From: Spironucleus salmonicida
Taxonomy: Eukaryota; Fornicata; Diplomonadida; Hexamitidae
Reading direction: 5' to 3'
Length of the DNA: 64,000 nucleotides
Assembly (NCBI GenBank): GCA_000497125.2
Contig: CM035321.1
Coordinates: 256,001-320,000 of the forward strand
Part shown: positions 11,310-22,057 of the stretch, piece by piece
Layout: each line of letters begins with the position of its first letter
Position numbering within the stretch: position 1 is the stretch's first letter
Notes under the pieces: model-generated
The model's input: only the letters and a program-made list of their open reading frames with translations
The model's database searches: none
Told to the model about the DNA's origin: nothing
Translations under genes and position numbers: made by a program

Positions 11310-12503
11310 ATGGAAAACTATGTTTGTAATATCGCATACTTAGCTGTTTAATGTGGAGTTAATGTTAAAAAAGGAGACACTGTCTTTGTTTCGGCTCCAG
11401 TAGATGCTGTATCTCTAGCAAGAGAAATTACAAAAAATGCTTATAATTCTGGTGCTGATAATGTTGTAGTTAACTTTTCAGATGATATTATCAATAAACA
11501 GAAATTACTTAATGCACCAGATAAAATTTTAGAAACATTCCCGTAATATGATGCTGATAAATTTTTATCATAGCTAGAAAACAAATCATCCTTTTGCACT
11601 ATCTCTATCATTGCTAATGACCCTAACATTATGGCAGAAGTTCCTACTGATAAATTTTAAAAGGTATCGAAGGCTCGTTTTTCTCATATGAAAAGCTATT
11701 ATGAAGCTGCACATAACGATGAATTTAGATGGACTGTAATATCGTTTCCAACTGAGTCTTGGGCGAAGGCAGCGGGAGTTACATTGAATGAACTCATAGA
11801 ATTTGTTGCGGAGGCTTCAGTTACTAAAGGTTCCTAGTAAGATTGTTTAAATCATATCAATGAGGTAGACAAAACACTCTAAAATCGTTGCTAAAAACTT
11901 AATAATTTAAATTTTAAATAATTTAAATATACTACAAAAAGAACAAATTTTATAGTTGATATGCATGAATCACATATTTTTTTAGGAGGTTCTACTAAGA
12001 CTAATGACATCTTGTAATAAAAATTCTACCCGAACATACCAACTTATGAAGTTTTTTCTGCTCCTTTAAATTGTAATGGAATTATATATGCGACCCGTCC
12101 ATTGTCGTATAATGGAAACATTATTTCTGATTTTTATTTGAAGTTTGAAAATGGAGATGTAGTTGACTTTGATGCAGTATAAGGTAGAGATATTTTATAA
12201 GAGCTTATCATGACTGATGCAGGATCCAAGAGATTAGGAGAAATCGCTCTAGTTAGCTAAGATTCACCTGTCTGTGCTACTAAATTTCTTTTCTTGGAAA
12301 CATTATTTGATGAAAATGCTAGTTGCCATTTTGCATTAGGTAGTGCATATACTGTTTGTGGTAAAGGCGAATGGTTGAATAATAGTTCAAAACATGTTGA
12401 TTTTATGATAGGTGATTCAGATTTGCAAATAATTGGAATTACTAAAGATGATAACCAAATAGTTATTATGTAAAATGGTGTTTTTACAATCTAATTCTAG
12501 TGA
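11310..12503 (+). CDS. M29-family aminopeptidase (AmpS/PepS/AmpT type)
   Basis: A 397-residue protein from ATG 11310. N-terminal VNVKKGDTVFVSAPVDAVSLARE is the typical opening of M29 exopeptidases. The C-terminal metal-site blocks are present in order: DMHESHIFLGG, PNIPTYEVFSAP (NxPxGEVFxAP), DAGSKRLGEIALV, and CHFALGSAY (xHxAlGxxY), ending in DFMIGD (hxDhMIG). The expected family length is about 400 residues. It removes N-terminal residues from peptides in the cytosol with two divalent metals. GE of the NxPxGE block is YE here, so one metal ligand is kept and the Gly is lost. Confidence 0.87.
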
Positions 12504-12561
12504 TATATACTATAATAACAATATACAATTATATCACTTAGATCGCTTCTTTTCTTATAAT

Positions 12562-12873
12562 ATGAACAACGAGCCTAGGTTTTTAAAAAATAGTGCCTAC
12601 TTTATTGCATTCTAGGAAGCATTACTTAGTTTAGGCTATTAGGTTCAGAGTCAAAAAGAGGCAATCCGCCTATATCTAAGACTTCGAAAAAAACATAAAA
12701 TCAATCCTCGTGATCAGTTTATGATGAAAGTGGCCTAAAACTATAATATACATTATCCTATTAAGCCTATTAACAATATTTAAGCATCATAATATTTTTA
12801 AAAAACCTTTTAAAAATAAAAAAAATAATCTAGAAAATTAAATATTAGCATTTTATAGCTGATTGATCGGTGA
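12562..12873 (+). CDS. hypothetical basic protein, 103 aa
   Basis: The frame runs from ATG 12562 to TGA and is rich in Lys, Arg and Gln (IRLYLRLRKKHKINPRD). The C-terminal third is low complexity and coded largely by TAA/TAG runs, so it may be poorly conserved. No domain is recognised. The stop lies 27 bp from the convergent arrestin-like gene. Confidence 0.45.
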
Positions 12874-12900
12874 AATTCAACCTGGAGTGACTCAAATTTA

Positions 12901-13866
12901 TCAGTTTAGTAGGAAATGGAATACCTTGTGCTTAGAAAATATATTTCTATGTATTTCGAACTAAATTTCCAACTGTTGACTAAGTTTTATAAAACTATCA
13001 ATTTTGGTCAAATTTATACTTTTTATTTCTCCAGTAACTATATAGGATGATTATGATTATACTATAACATCCAAATTTTAACTAAATTTAGTTACTTTTT
13101 AACATTTAGTTGAGCATTGTATAATTTCTTAAAAATTACAAATAAAGTCTTTCAGTTCATGTTTATTGTTATTATTAATAACAATTTCGAATAGCAGTGT
13201 TTCATTTTAATATTATATTTGTGCAGCAACATTAATATTATTTATTGTAAACTCATAGGAATACTCTTTATTAATATTTGTAAAAATAGGAACAATTTCC
13301 AAATGTGTACTTTACGAAATGATTTTATTTTATTCATATTCACAATATAATTCTAATTTTGAACATCCATATTAATTAGAATATTACGGCAACGCATCAG
13401 ATGATATACTAATATTAAACCCATATATTATTTAGTCATCTATTTCTTGATTTAATAATAATATTTTTGAGATTTTAAAAATAGTGTTTACTTCTTATAA
13501 TTTATGATTATACTCTCTTTGCATGCAAATAATTTTTAAATACTTTAACCTAGTTATCTACTATTATGTGAGTGGGGTCAATATTACTTATCCTTCGATT
13601 TCCTTATCTGTTTAATCAGAAACTTTTATTTCAATTTTCATTTAAGTAAAATGGTTCGTATCCTAAAGTTATCTAATAATAATTTCAATAAAATATATTA
13701 TATTTACATTTTCAAATAATTATTTTATTTTTAAGTATTATTTTATCCTTATTTTTTATATATTCAAAGTATGAAGTATTGTATTATTATGCAAGGAAAT
13801 TAGTTCGAACATTAATATATAATTATATGTATTAATTTTAGCATTTGCAGATATTAAGTTAATCAT
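12901..13866 (-). CDS. arrestin-fold protein, Vps26/DSCR3-like
   Basis: The 321-residue frame starts at ATG 13866. N-terminal beta strands include NVNIIYFIEIIIRQLQD, which resembles the strand before the arrestin turn in Vps26 (YFLxxxIxR). Later segments such as VSDQTDKEIEGQVILTP and FNISISSDALPQYSNQYGCSKLELYCEYE fit the C-terminal arrestin sandwich. Vps26 paralogues build the retromer or commander cargo adaptors on endosomes. The frame stays open a further ~200 bp upstream and would encode a membrane-like stretch (FEWVLTSAIFVSCVIPG), but no in-frame ATG is there. The fold call is moderate; the exact subfamily is not settled. Confidence 0.55.
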
Positions 13867-14069
13867 TTAATTATTGCTAAAAACTTATATATTTGGTAAT
13901 TTTTGCAATTTAGATCCAAAATATATACCAGGTATTACGCAGCTTACAAATATAGCACTTGTTAGAACCCATTCAAAAATGCATATACATTTTATATATT
14001 TTTGTTCATTATTATTTATATATAAATTTTTTAATATTATCTAACATTTTCTCCCACTCCTTTGATATT

Positions 14070-17000
14070 ATGAGAATAGAGGCGGAGCTCCTTAGACCTA
14101 GAAAGTTTAGATTTTTCTTAATTCTTCTTTATCTAGTTTACATAATATATTTCTGTATTCTATACTACGTGCGTAGTCTAACAGTATCAAAGTTTTTCTA
14201 ACTTCCAGAGGATGATTAAGTTCTTCATTATTCTAGCGAAGAAATTGATATGGCCAAACAGTTTAACCAAGTTTTAGATCCCATTAAGCTCTCACCTAGT
14301 AATATACTATTTAGGTGGAGTCATACTGATTTATACGATGGTACCAAACTTTTGCTCCTCCTCCCAGTAGCTGTCCATCTCATTTACCTTCTATTCGTGC
14401 ATTGGTCGGATTCTTTCAGAGCTCGTGCCATCTTTGTGTAAACAAATAATCCAGATTTAGCTCACTTCGCGAAACTGCGTATATTTACTGATGAAACATC
14501 CTCCAGAATTGTATTAGTGAAAGTTAAACATCAGATTTATATGAAAAATCAGGTTTAGTAGATTGAATTTGAAGGAGAAAAATATTAACTAATACTTGAG
14601 GATGGGATATTGCGCCTAAGAACATTATATGAAAATTACGATATTTCTTAATTTGATTTAACCAGCAGAAGTTTAACGAGTAAACAGCATTACTAAAGTA
14701 TTGTTGATTATGGGGAAAATCGTATTATCTTGAATTATCCTAATTATTTGCATATTTTAAAAGACTAAATATTATCACCATATTTTGCTTTTCAGATATT
14801 TACGTCAGTACTTTATGCAGTGGATAACTTTGCAACTTATTCCATTTTCAGTATTGCGATGTTAATTTTTGTTGAAGGAGCAAATGTATTTTAAAAATTT
14901 AATTCATTGAAATAAACAGTTAAATTAGCACCATAGCCTGTTTTAGTTTGTGTAAGAAGAGAAGATACGGAATAATACGTTTCTAGCTCTAGTTTAGTGC
15001 CTGGAGATACTATTTTATTTTATAAAAAGGACTATTCCCATGATAATGTTGCAGCAGTTGGTAAGTAGAAGAAGACGTAACCAACATATAATCCATTACA
15101 TTAGATTGCTGGGTTTAAAGTTATGTAGAAATTTTAAGAAATACTGTTTGCAAAATATTATGATGAAGGAATCTGCAAACATTTAAATAAAACAAAATTT
15201 TCTCATGTATTTCCAGTTGACATGGTAATTACTTAGGGTTAATTGATTGCTGATGAATCTATATTAACCGGTGAGTAAACTTCTTAAATCAAAGAAGCTA
15301 TTGATAATGAATAAATATAAGATACCTCCTTAATTTCTTCATATAATAAAGTTTTTGGCGGAACTTATTTGATTTAAATACAGTCTGATTTCGTTGAAGG
15401 TATTGTTACAAAGACAGCTGGATAAACGGAATAGGGTACACTGATTAAAACTATTGCCTTTAATGAAGAAAGAATGAACGTCACCACTAAGGATAGTTTA
15501 GTATTTTTACTGATTATGTTTGTTGTGGCCACAATTTCTGCAGTTTATTGTTTTATTAGAGGTTATCAATCTAAAATCGCTACAATTTCAAAATTATCCT
15601 TAGAAACATTGATGGTATTAGTTAATGTTATACCTCCTGATCTTCCAACTGAATTATCAATGTGTATTAGTAACTCTATTAGAGAAATTCGTAAGAAAAA
15701 AATTTTCAGCACCGAACCTTATAGAATTCTAAATGCTGGTAGATTATCTTATGTTTGTTTTGATAAATCTGGAACATTAACTTAATCGGATATTAAGGTT
15801 TTAGGAGTAGATGATTAATTATCATCTACTAGTGTTAAGAATATTTTAGAAAAAGTGAAACTTTAGTAATAAAAGTTTACTACTTCTGAGTTGGCAACTG
15901 TTACAATTTCTGCATGTCAATCAATTAATATTGTTAATGGTAAATTTTTTGGTGATATTTTAGAAGTTAATGCTTTTAAAGCTATTGATTCCTAAGTACT
16001 TGATGTTAATACAGTTTAAGTTAAAAATAATAAAATAGACATTATTAAAAGATTTTATTTTAATTCAAACTTGAAAAGAATGTCAGTTGTAGCAAAATAT
16101 AAGGGTAAGTAATATATCTTTGCTAAGGGTGGTCCTGAAATTATTTAATAGCTTTTGGTTAATGTTCCATAATACTATGATAAAACAGTTGAAACATATG
16201 TTAAACGTGGATTAAGAGTATTAGCCCTTGCTTACAGAGAAATTAACTATGATAATTAACCTAGAACAGAAATAGAGCAAAATTTAATTTTCTTAGGATT
16301 ATTAATCTGTCAAACGCCTCTCAAGCTTGATACTGCTGCGGCTATTCAAACTCTTCATGCATCAAACCATAAACTTAAAGTCATATCAGGCGATCATGTG
16401 TTAAATGTCGCGATTACAGCTTAGCAATGTGGTATCATTGGCAGCTAGTAAATATATATTATCAATGATTTGATCGATGGTAAATACTTATGTAATGAAT
16501 TGGCTAGTAACGAAGAAATGTAACTTACAGTAGAAGAGTTAATTTAATCATAATTCGCTTTTTGCTTAACAAATTCTAATTAAATGTTAGAACTATGCAT
16601 TAAGAATAAAAAGATCATTGAAAAAGTAACTGTATTTGCTAGAACTACTCCAGTTTAAAAATAACTAATTATATCCAGCATGAAAGGAGATAGTGAAGGC
16701 AAAGTTGCTTTTGTTGGTGACGGGTGTAATGATTTGAATGCATTATAAGCGGCTGATGTTGGTATAGCTTTAATGGAGGAGGTATGTGAAGAAGTTAAAC
16801 AGGCTGAAGAAAAATAAGCAGTACCTTATCCTTCTATTATGGGGCCCAACAATGCTCCAGCACCATTTTAATAAATTGTAGCAGAAGCATAAATGAGAGC
16901 ATAGAGAAAGAATACTGGATATAGACAAGAGTTATAAATTTTAATAGCTGAGTAGACACACTACAAAAGATTTTTAGCATTTTAGAAACGCAAAGATAAA

Positions 17001-17786
17001 GGTGGTATCATGTCTATGTGGAGTGAAGCTTTAGAATAAGAAGAGGAAAACGAAGATATTAAGATGGGTGATGCTGCTATCGCTGCTTAGTTCACAGTTA
17101 AATCTGGTAGTCTAAACGGTGTACTAGATATAATTAGATAAGGAAGATGTGCATTAACGACTGTTTAAATGAACTTTAAGACAACCGCTTTATAATGTTT
17201 AATTGGCGCCTATTCTATGACTGCTATGACACTTTCTGGTGTTAGATAATCTGATGCTTAGTTAATCGCTTCATCTTTGCTTTCTATGATTGTTTTAATG
17301 AATATTTCGAAAGCGAAAGAATCTAAAATTATTTCTAAGGTTAAGCCACCTAAAACTATCACTGGGCCTTATTTAGTATTATCAATGTTTGGATAGGCAA
17401 TAATTCATATTTCTAGTTTGTGGTATGCATAGTCTTTAGGAGGAGCAGTTCATAAAACAGTAGGTTTTGGTGTTAAATTCGAACCATCACAAGTTAATAC
17501 TATAGTATTTTACGTTAGATTATTTTTAGATGCTTGTGTTACTTTAGTTAATTTCCCTGGAAGACCACATATGTAGGCGATTACTGAGCACAGGCCAGTA
17601 GTTTTGGGTATATGTGGCTATGTTATAGCAATGATCGCATTGATGTTTGAATAAATTCCAGATTTAAATTCATAATTAGGTCTTTTAAGCTTAGATGAAG
17701 CTGTTAGATTCAAGATATTAATATGTTGCTTTATTGATTTTGTTGGCTGTTATGTAATAGAAGAATTTTGCAAAAAGACATTCTGA
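14070..17786 (+). CDS. P5A-type ATPase (Spf1/ATP13A1 family)
   Basis: A 1,238-residue P-type ATPase from ATG 14070. The phosphorylation motif is DKSGTLT (residue ~564), with Ser in place of the usual first Thr. VIPPDLPTELSM at ~521 is the P5A signature in helix M4 (PPELPxELxM). The ATP-site hinge GDGCNDLNAL is at ~883. P5A pumps sit in the ER and dislocate mis-targeted transmembrane helices. Two N-terminal membrane helices precede the actuator domain, as in Spf1. TGE of the actuator is seen in ESILTGEQ. No intron is needed. Confidence 0.93.
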
Positions 17787-17961
17787 TTGATTATCATTTA
17801 TTATACTATATTTTTACTATTTTTATTTTCTACTAAAGAACAAAAAATTAATATATGCAAATTATATATTATTATCTTCAATCAACCTGCTAAAATAACA
17901 AATAAAAAAGCCAAATAAATTATTAATTATTATTATATATTAAATTATCAATAAAATAAAA

Positions 17962-20439
17962 ATGACACATAGAAATATATTTTTTGCAGCAAACATCCAG
18001 AAATCAGGTCTGAAGACAAGCTGTCAATTCGCACAGTTCAAGATTATTCTAATAACCGACTGCAGCGTGTAGTACGAATCGAAATCGACCGTCCTAGCGA
18101 CCTCGAGCCCCACTTTTGCTATTGAAGTGAACTACCAGATTTCACCAAACGTGCCTGTTCTGATCTTGGAGCTTCTCACGCTCACGCAACAAAATGAGGC
18201 ATTCATCCCCGGAGAAATTGCGTATTACCACACCGCTGACACGATCAACTTCGAGCGCGAGGACATCCAGCGGCTCGAATTCGTCTCAAAAACTTCCAAA
18301 ATCGTAGCGGACATCACTATAACGCAGAAGACGTACCCGTATTTCGTACGGTTTCCGCTCATAGAGCTCAACTTCGATAGCGTGAAAATGAAACTCTCAA
18401 ACCTCTCTTTCCTGCAGTTTCTGGCACTGGAAGTGCAGTCTGCAGATGTCAAAATGCTCAAATTTTTCGGCTCCAAAACGTGGAATTCGCTCGAAAACCA
18501 GATCCCATTCTCCGTTGGCGTGCTGCTCAAAATCATTTTCGTCGTGAACATCCTAGGGCGACAGCATCGCATCACGCTCGTCTCGGTGCGAATCAGCACC
18601 AACATGGTCGATGCGATGAAGGGGCAGCTGTTTAACATCCAGGACATCTCGGTGAACCTGCCGCCGGAGTTCTACTTCCTGGTCGATTTAATGGCGTTCG
18701 CGCAGCTGAATGGCGAGGATACGGTCATCATAAATGATATAGCGTTTAAGCTGAGCAGTGTGAACTCGTTCGGAGCGCTGGAACGCTACTGTGTGGCCAA
18801 GGGAGCTAAAATTTCAGATCACAATTTAAGCTATTTCAACGGCTTTAAGTAGGCTTCTGAGCCGGAAAAAGCTGTTAAAAAGGTATATGACTAAGAAGTT
18901 CAGATGATCGACGACTTTATTCAGGTTATTCACTTTTATAAGCAATTGAGCTTCAGTGGGAGCGTTTTCGTATTTTTAGATGGCATTGTACACGAAAAAA
19001 CGGTTATGCAGTCATTTAAGGACTTGTAAAATAAATAAAAAGCTATTTGTATGATTTAGCCATTTACGGGATAACGGGATCATGCTTTTATCGTTCTGAA
19101 TAGGGGAAAAATCAACCCATAGGCCATAGTACAAACTACAGATGTGGGAACTGGTAATTTGGCGATTATAAAAATAAAAGATCCAGGAAATTACATTTAA
19201 ATATTTTCATCATGCAATTAACGAAATTTTACTAAGCTTTTTGTGAATAATCAAAAATCGTTGGTATCTAACTGGAAGGATATGAAGTTAAATTGTATGG
19301 TTTATGTCAGCGGAAGTAATTTCCGTGAGAAAGCTGTGATGGTGACCACGAAGCAGTTGCAGGCGAATGTGAACACGGGGTACGTCCAGCTGAAGGTGAT
19401 GCAGCATGTATGCATGAACGTGTTTCTACAGGACCAGGTATACGGGGAGAAGCACCAGGTCGGGCCGCCGCTGGTCTCTGAGGGGCTATTGAAGCTGAAG
19501 GCACGGGAGAACGCCAACTTCGACCCCGCAATGGAATTCAGCGGGATGGACCTGTCTCACATGGACCGCTACATCGAGTCGGCACTCGCACCGTTCGACG
19601 AGGGCTATGCGCATGACTACTTTGGTACCCGGGTGCGGAACCCCATCTTCGTGCAGCCAGCGCCCTTGCTGGCATCCTACATCGATATGCTGTGCACCAT
19701 CATCGAGAATGAGCGCCTAGAACAAATTCGCGTGGCGCAAGAGCGACGCGCTATGGAGGAGGCTGAGCGCGTGCGGATCCTCGCCGAGACGAAGGCCGCA
19801 GAGGAGCTGGAGCGGCAGCGCATTGCCGCGGAGGCCGCCGCTGCCGCCAGCAAGCTGACACCCGAGCAGGAGCGGGAGCAAGCCTTGACCAGCCGGAAGC
19901 AGGAGGCCTACGAGCGCAGGAAGGCGGAGGCCGAGCGGCTGGACCACCAGGTCCAGAAGTCCCTGGAGGACAAGCAGCGCCAGCTCGAGCTGGAGAAGGA
20001 GCTGCTCCAGATGAAGCTGGCCCTCAAGAAGGAGCGTAACCTCAAGTTCCAGCAGCAGTAGATTCAGTTCTCCATCAATACCAAGGGATACATCTACCAG
20101 AGCTTCTACAATGACGTCCAGCGCTCTGATGCGCCCGCGGTGGAGGTGCGACTGCCGCGCAAAGCCCACATACAGCCGGCAAGCTTGATTGTGGAGGTTA
20201 TGGAGCCCGAGATGAAGCTAGTCCAGAAGCAGGCGCCCATCCAGCCGCCTCCCAAGGCGGGAACGTTGGCACAGATCCGGAAAGCGGGCAGGTCGCGCAT
20301 CCTGTAGCCCGCCACCTCCTTCGTGGCGATTCCGGTGGGACAATCGCCTTAGACGCGGCGGTGTGTGAGCAGCATCGAGCAGATCCGGGCGCTGAGCCCC
20401 TACGGCATGAAGTCGCGCCCCCGAGTGGGCGTAATGTGA
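17962..20439 (+). CDS. C2-like domain plus long coiled-coil protein, 825 aa (intact copy)
   Basis: The frame starts at ATG 17962 (MTHRNIFFAANIQKSG). Residues 1-130 look like a C2-type beta sandwich. The middle is globular, and residues ~590-700 form an uninterrupted Ala/Glu/Arg/Lys coiled coil (AQERRAMEEAERVRI...). A Pro/Arg-rich tail follows. C2 plus coiled coil is common in basal-body and ciliary scaffold proteins, which is only a suggestion here. The left arm of the large inverted repeat begins at residue ~462, so the last 364 codons occur again, inverted, at 32780-33872. GC is about 48 % in the first third, dips, then exceeds 60 % inside the arm. Confidence 0.7.
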
Positions 20440-20588
20440 TTTGGATTTTGTTTGTAAACGCTGGTATATGTATTATTAGAAATTTCGTAAAAACCAAAAA
20501 CCTCCCTAACATACTTGTGCAGTATACCACAACAGTTCTGTTGTAACATCTGGACACTTCCAGGTTCCATTTACAACCCACTCTAAAA

Positions 20589-21131
20589 ATGATTTTCCTG
20601 GCACTGCAAACCTAGCAGACCGTTGCCATCGTCGGCACTGGATACAGCCTGCAGACAACCGTGAGCCTGCAGGACTCGAGGTTCCTGCTGGACCATCCGG
20701 TGAACCTGAACCTGAGCTTCATGGTCAGGAAGACCACCTGGGTTTTCCAGGCAACCGCAGTCATCGGCCCCGACGGGGTGGTGCACCATGAGTTCCTATG
20801 CGAGCAGGATCCATCTCTCGACGAGTGCGTCCGCATGATGCACCTGATGCAGACGGCGGAGTGCGTCATCGTTGTGGGGGTCTTCCAGAAGCTCACCGCC
20901 TAGTCGCTATTGATGGCATATTAATATGACTAGTCGCTGGCCTCCGCCAACTACAGCGTGCCAAGCTACGTCTGGATCATCGTGGCTGTCGTGGTCGCGG
21001 TCTTCGCGCTGGGTGTGCTGAGCTACTTCCTGAAGAAGAAGCAGACCCAGCTCACCAAGGAGCTGGGGGAGATCCAGCACCGGGTAGCGGAGCACAGGTC
21101 CATGATGGAACCCAAGGCCGTATACTTCTGA
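20589..21131 (+). CDS. single-pass membrane protein, 180 aa (copy 1)
   Basis: The frame runs from ATG 20589 (MIFLALQTQQTVAIVG) to TGA. One clear transmembrane helix (YVWIIVAVVVAVFALGVLSYFL) lies at residues ~123-144. It is followed by a charged, coiled-coil-like cytosolic tail. The N-terminal ~120 residues are beta-rich with two Cys (FLCEQDPSLDECV), plus a third Cys further on, and an NYS glycosylation site just before the helix. No family is recognised. It follows the coiled-coil gene by 149 bp on the same strand. A 30-bp AT-rich insert bounded by direct repeats lies at 20900-20938. Confidence 0.6.
20900..20938 (+). repeat. 9-bp direct repeats bounding an AT-rich 21-bp insert
   Basis: CTAGTCGCT occurs at 20900-20908 and again at 20930-20938. 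The 21 bp between them are AT-rich and contain the palindrome CATATTAATATG. Repeat plus insert is 30 bp, so the host reading frame is kept (adds ten codons). It stands out in a GC-rich gene and could be an excision footprint or a replication slip. The same structure is in the right arm at about 32281-32319. Confidence 0.6.
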
Positions 21132-21172
21132 CCCTGAGTGAGCATGCGCTGTCACCAACCGCTGGAGCGAAA

Positions 21173-22048
21173 ATGCACCCGTTTGAGGTACGCTGCGAGA
21201 ACTCACCTCTGGACTCCCTCCCGTTGGAGGGCACCGCCGGCGCCGAATCAATCACCAGCATTAACCTCGTTAACGTCCGGATCGGGCCCCTCGACCTGCG
21301 GCCCTTCCGATCCCTCGCGCGGCTCCGGGCCACCGGCAGTACGCTGACGATAGCAAGCAGCTTCCTCCCGTTCTCGTTGCAGGAAGTCGAGCTGGGACCC
21401 TGCGACCTGCGGTTCGTTGACTTCCGCTTGCTCGCGCGGCTGCGGGACTTCTCGTCGGAGGGTAACCCCGTTTTCGTGAAGGACGGTGCAGTACCAGCAG
21501 GGGTGGTATGTATGAGCATCCGGAGTGCCGGTACCGTGACTCTAGATCTGAGGGCTGCCGGATCCCTCGCGCATCTGGACCTTTCGAGCAACGAGGCTGT
21601 ATCTGTGCGGGCCGTGCCCCAGTCGCTGCGGAGTCTGGCGGTCTGCAACGTCGGATTACTTGGCATCGACCTGTCACACAGTCTGATCGAGGACCTGGAC
21701 CTCTCTGACACTGGCCTAACAGCACCCCCCTTCCTGCCGCAAACGCTTGTACGGATGAGGTGCTCCGGCACGGTACCGGGGCTGGTGGTGGCTGGTCAGC
21801 GCCACCTCCAGGAGCTGGACGTCTCCTACTCGGCGGACGTGCACCTGGACCTTCGGGCTTCCCGGAGGCTGCGGACCCTAAATATCGAGGGGGCAGAGGT
21901 GGAGTTTGCCCATGGACACATCCCAGGGAACCTGACCACACTGCTCCGCTACTTGGGCCGCGAGGAGGCCTTCGCACCCTCGACGGGCTTTGGGCATCTG
22001 ATGGAAATGCCGGACCTTTACCGGAGACTGGTGGCGAGAGGGAAGTGA
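21173..22048 (+). CDS. leucine-rich-repeat protein, 291 aa (copy 1)
   Basis: The frame starts at ATG 21173. Irregular LRR units of about 20-23 residues recur: LDLRAAGSLAHLDLSSN, LLGIDLSHSLIEDLDLSDTGL, LDLRASRRLRTLNIEGAEV. Leu/Asp-Leu spacing (LDLxxxxxLxxLxLS) is typical of protist LRR proteins used for protein binding. There is no signal peptide or membrane segment, so it is likely intracellular. Its stop is 9 bp from that of the convergent SWIRM gene, at the centre of the GC-rich arm. Confidence 0.75.
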   Translation: MHPFEVRCENSPLDSLPLEGTAGAESITSINLVNVRIGPLDLRPFRSLARLRATGSTLTIASSFLPFSLQEVELGPCDLRFVDFRLLARLRDFSSEGNPVFVKDGAVPAGVVCMSIRSAGTVTLDLRAAGSLAHLDLSSNEAVSVRAVPQSLRSLAVCNVGLLGIDLSHSLIEDLDLSDTGLTAPPFLPQTLVRMRCSGTVPGLVVAGQRHLQELDVSYSADVHLDLRASRRLRTLNIEGAEVEFAHGHIPGNLTTLLRYLGREEAFAPSTGFGHLMEMPDLYRRLVARGK

Positions 22049-22057
22049 GAGCATTCG

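Noticed and set aside
13650..14080. 143-codon plus-strand frame opposite the arrestin-like gene
   Set aside because: It is Tyr/Ile/Phe-rich low complexity; the minus strand shows arrestin-fold strands in the same interval.
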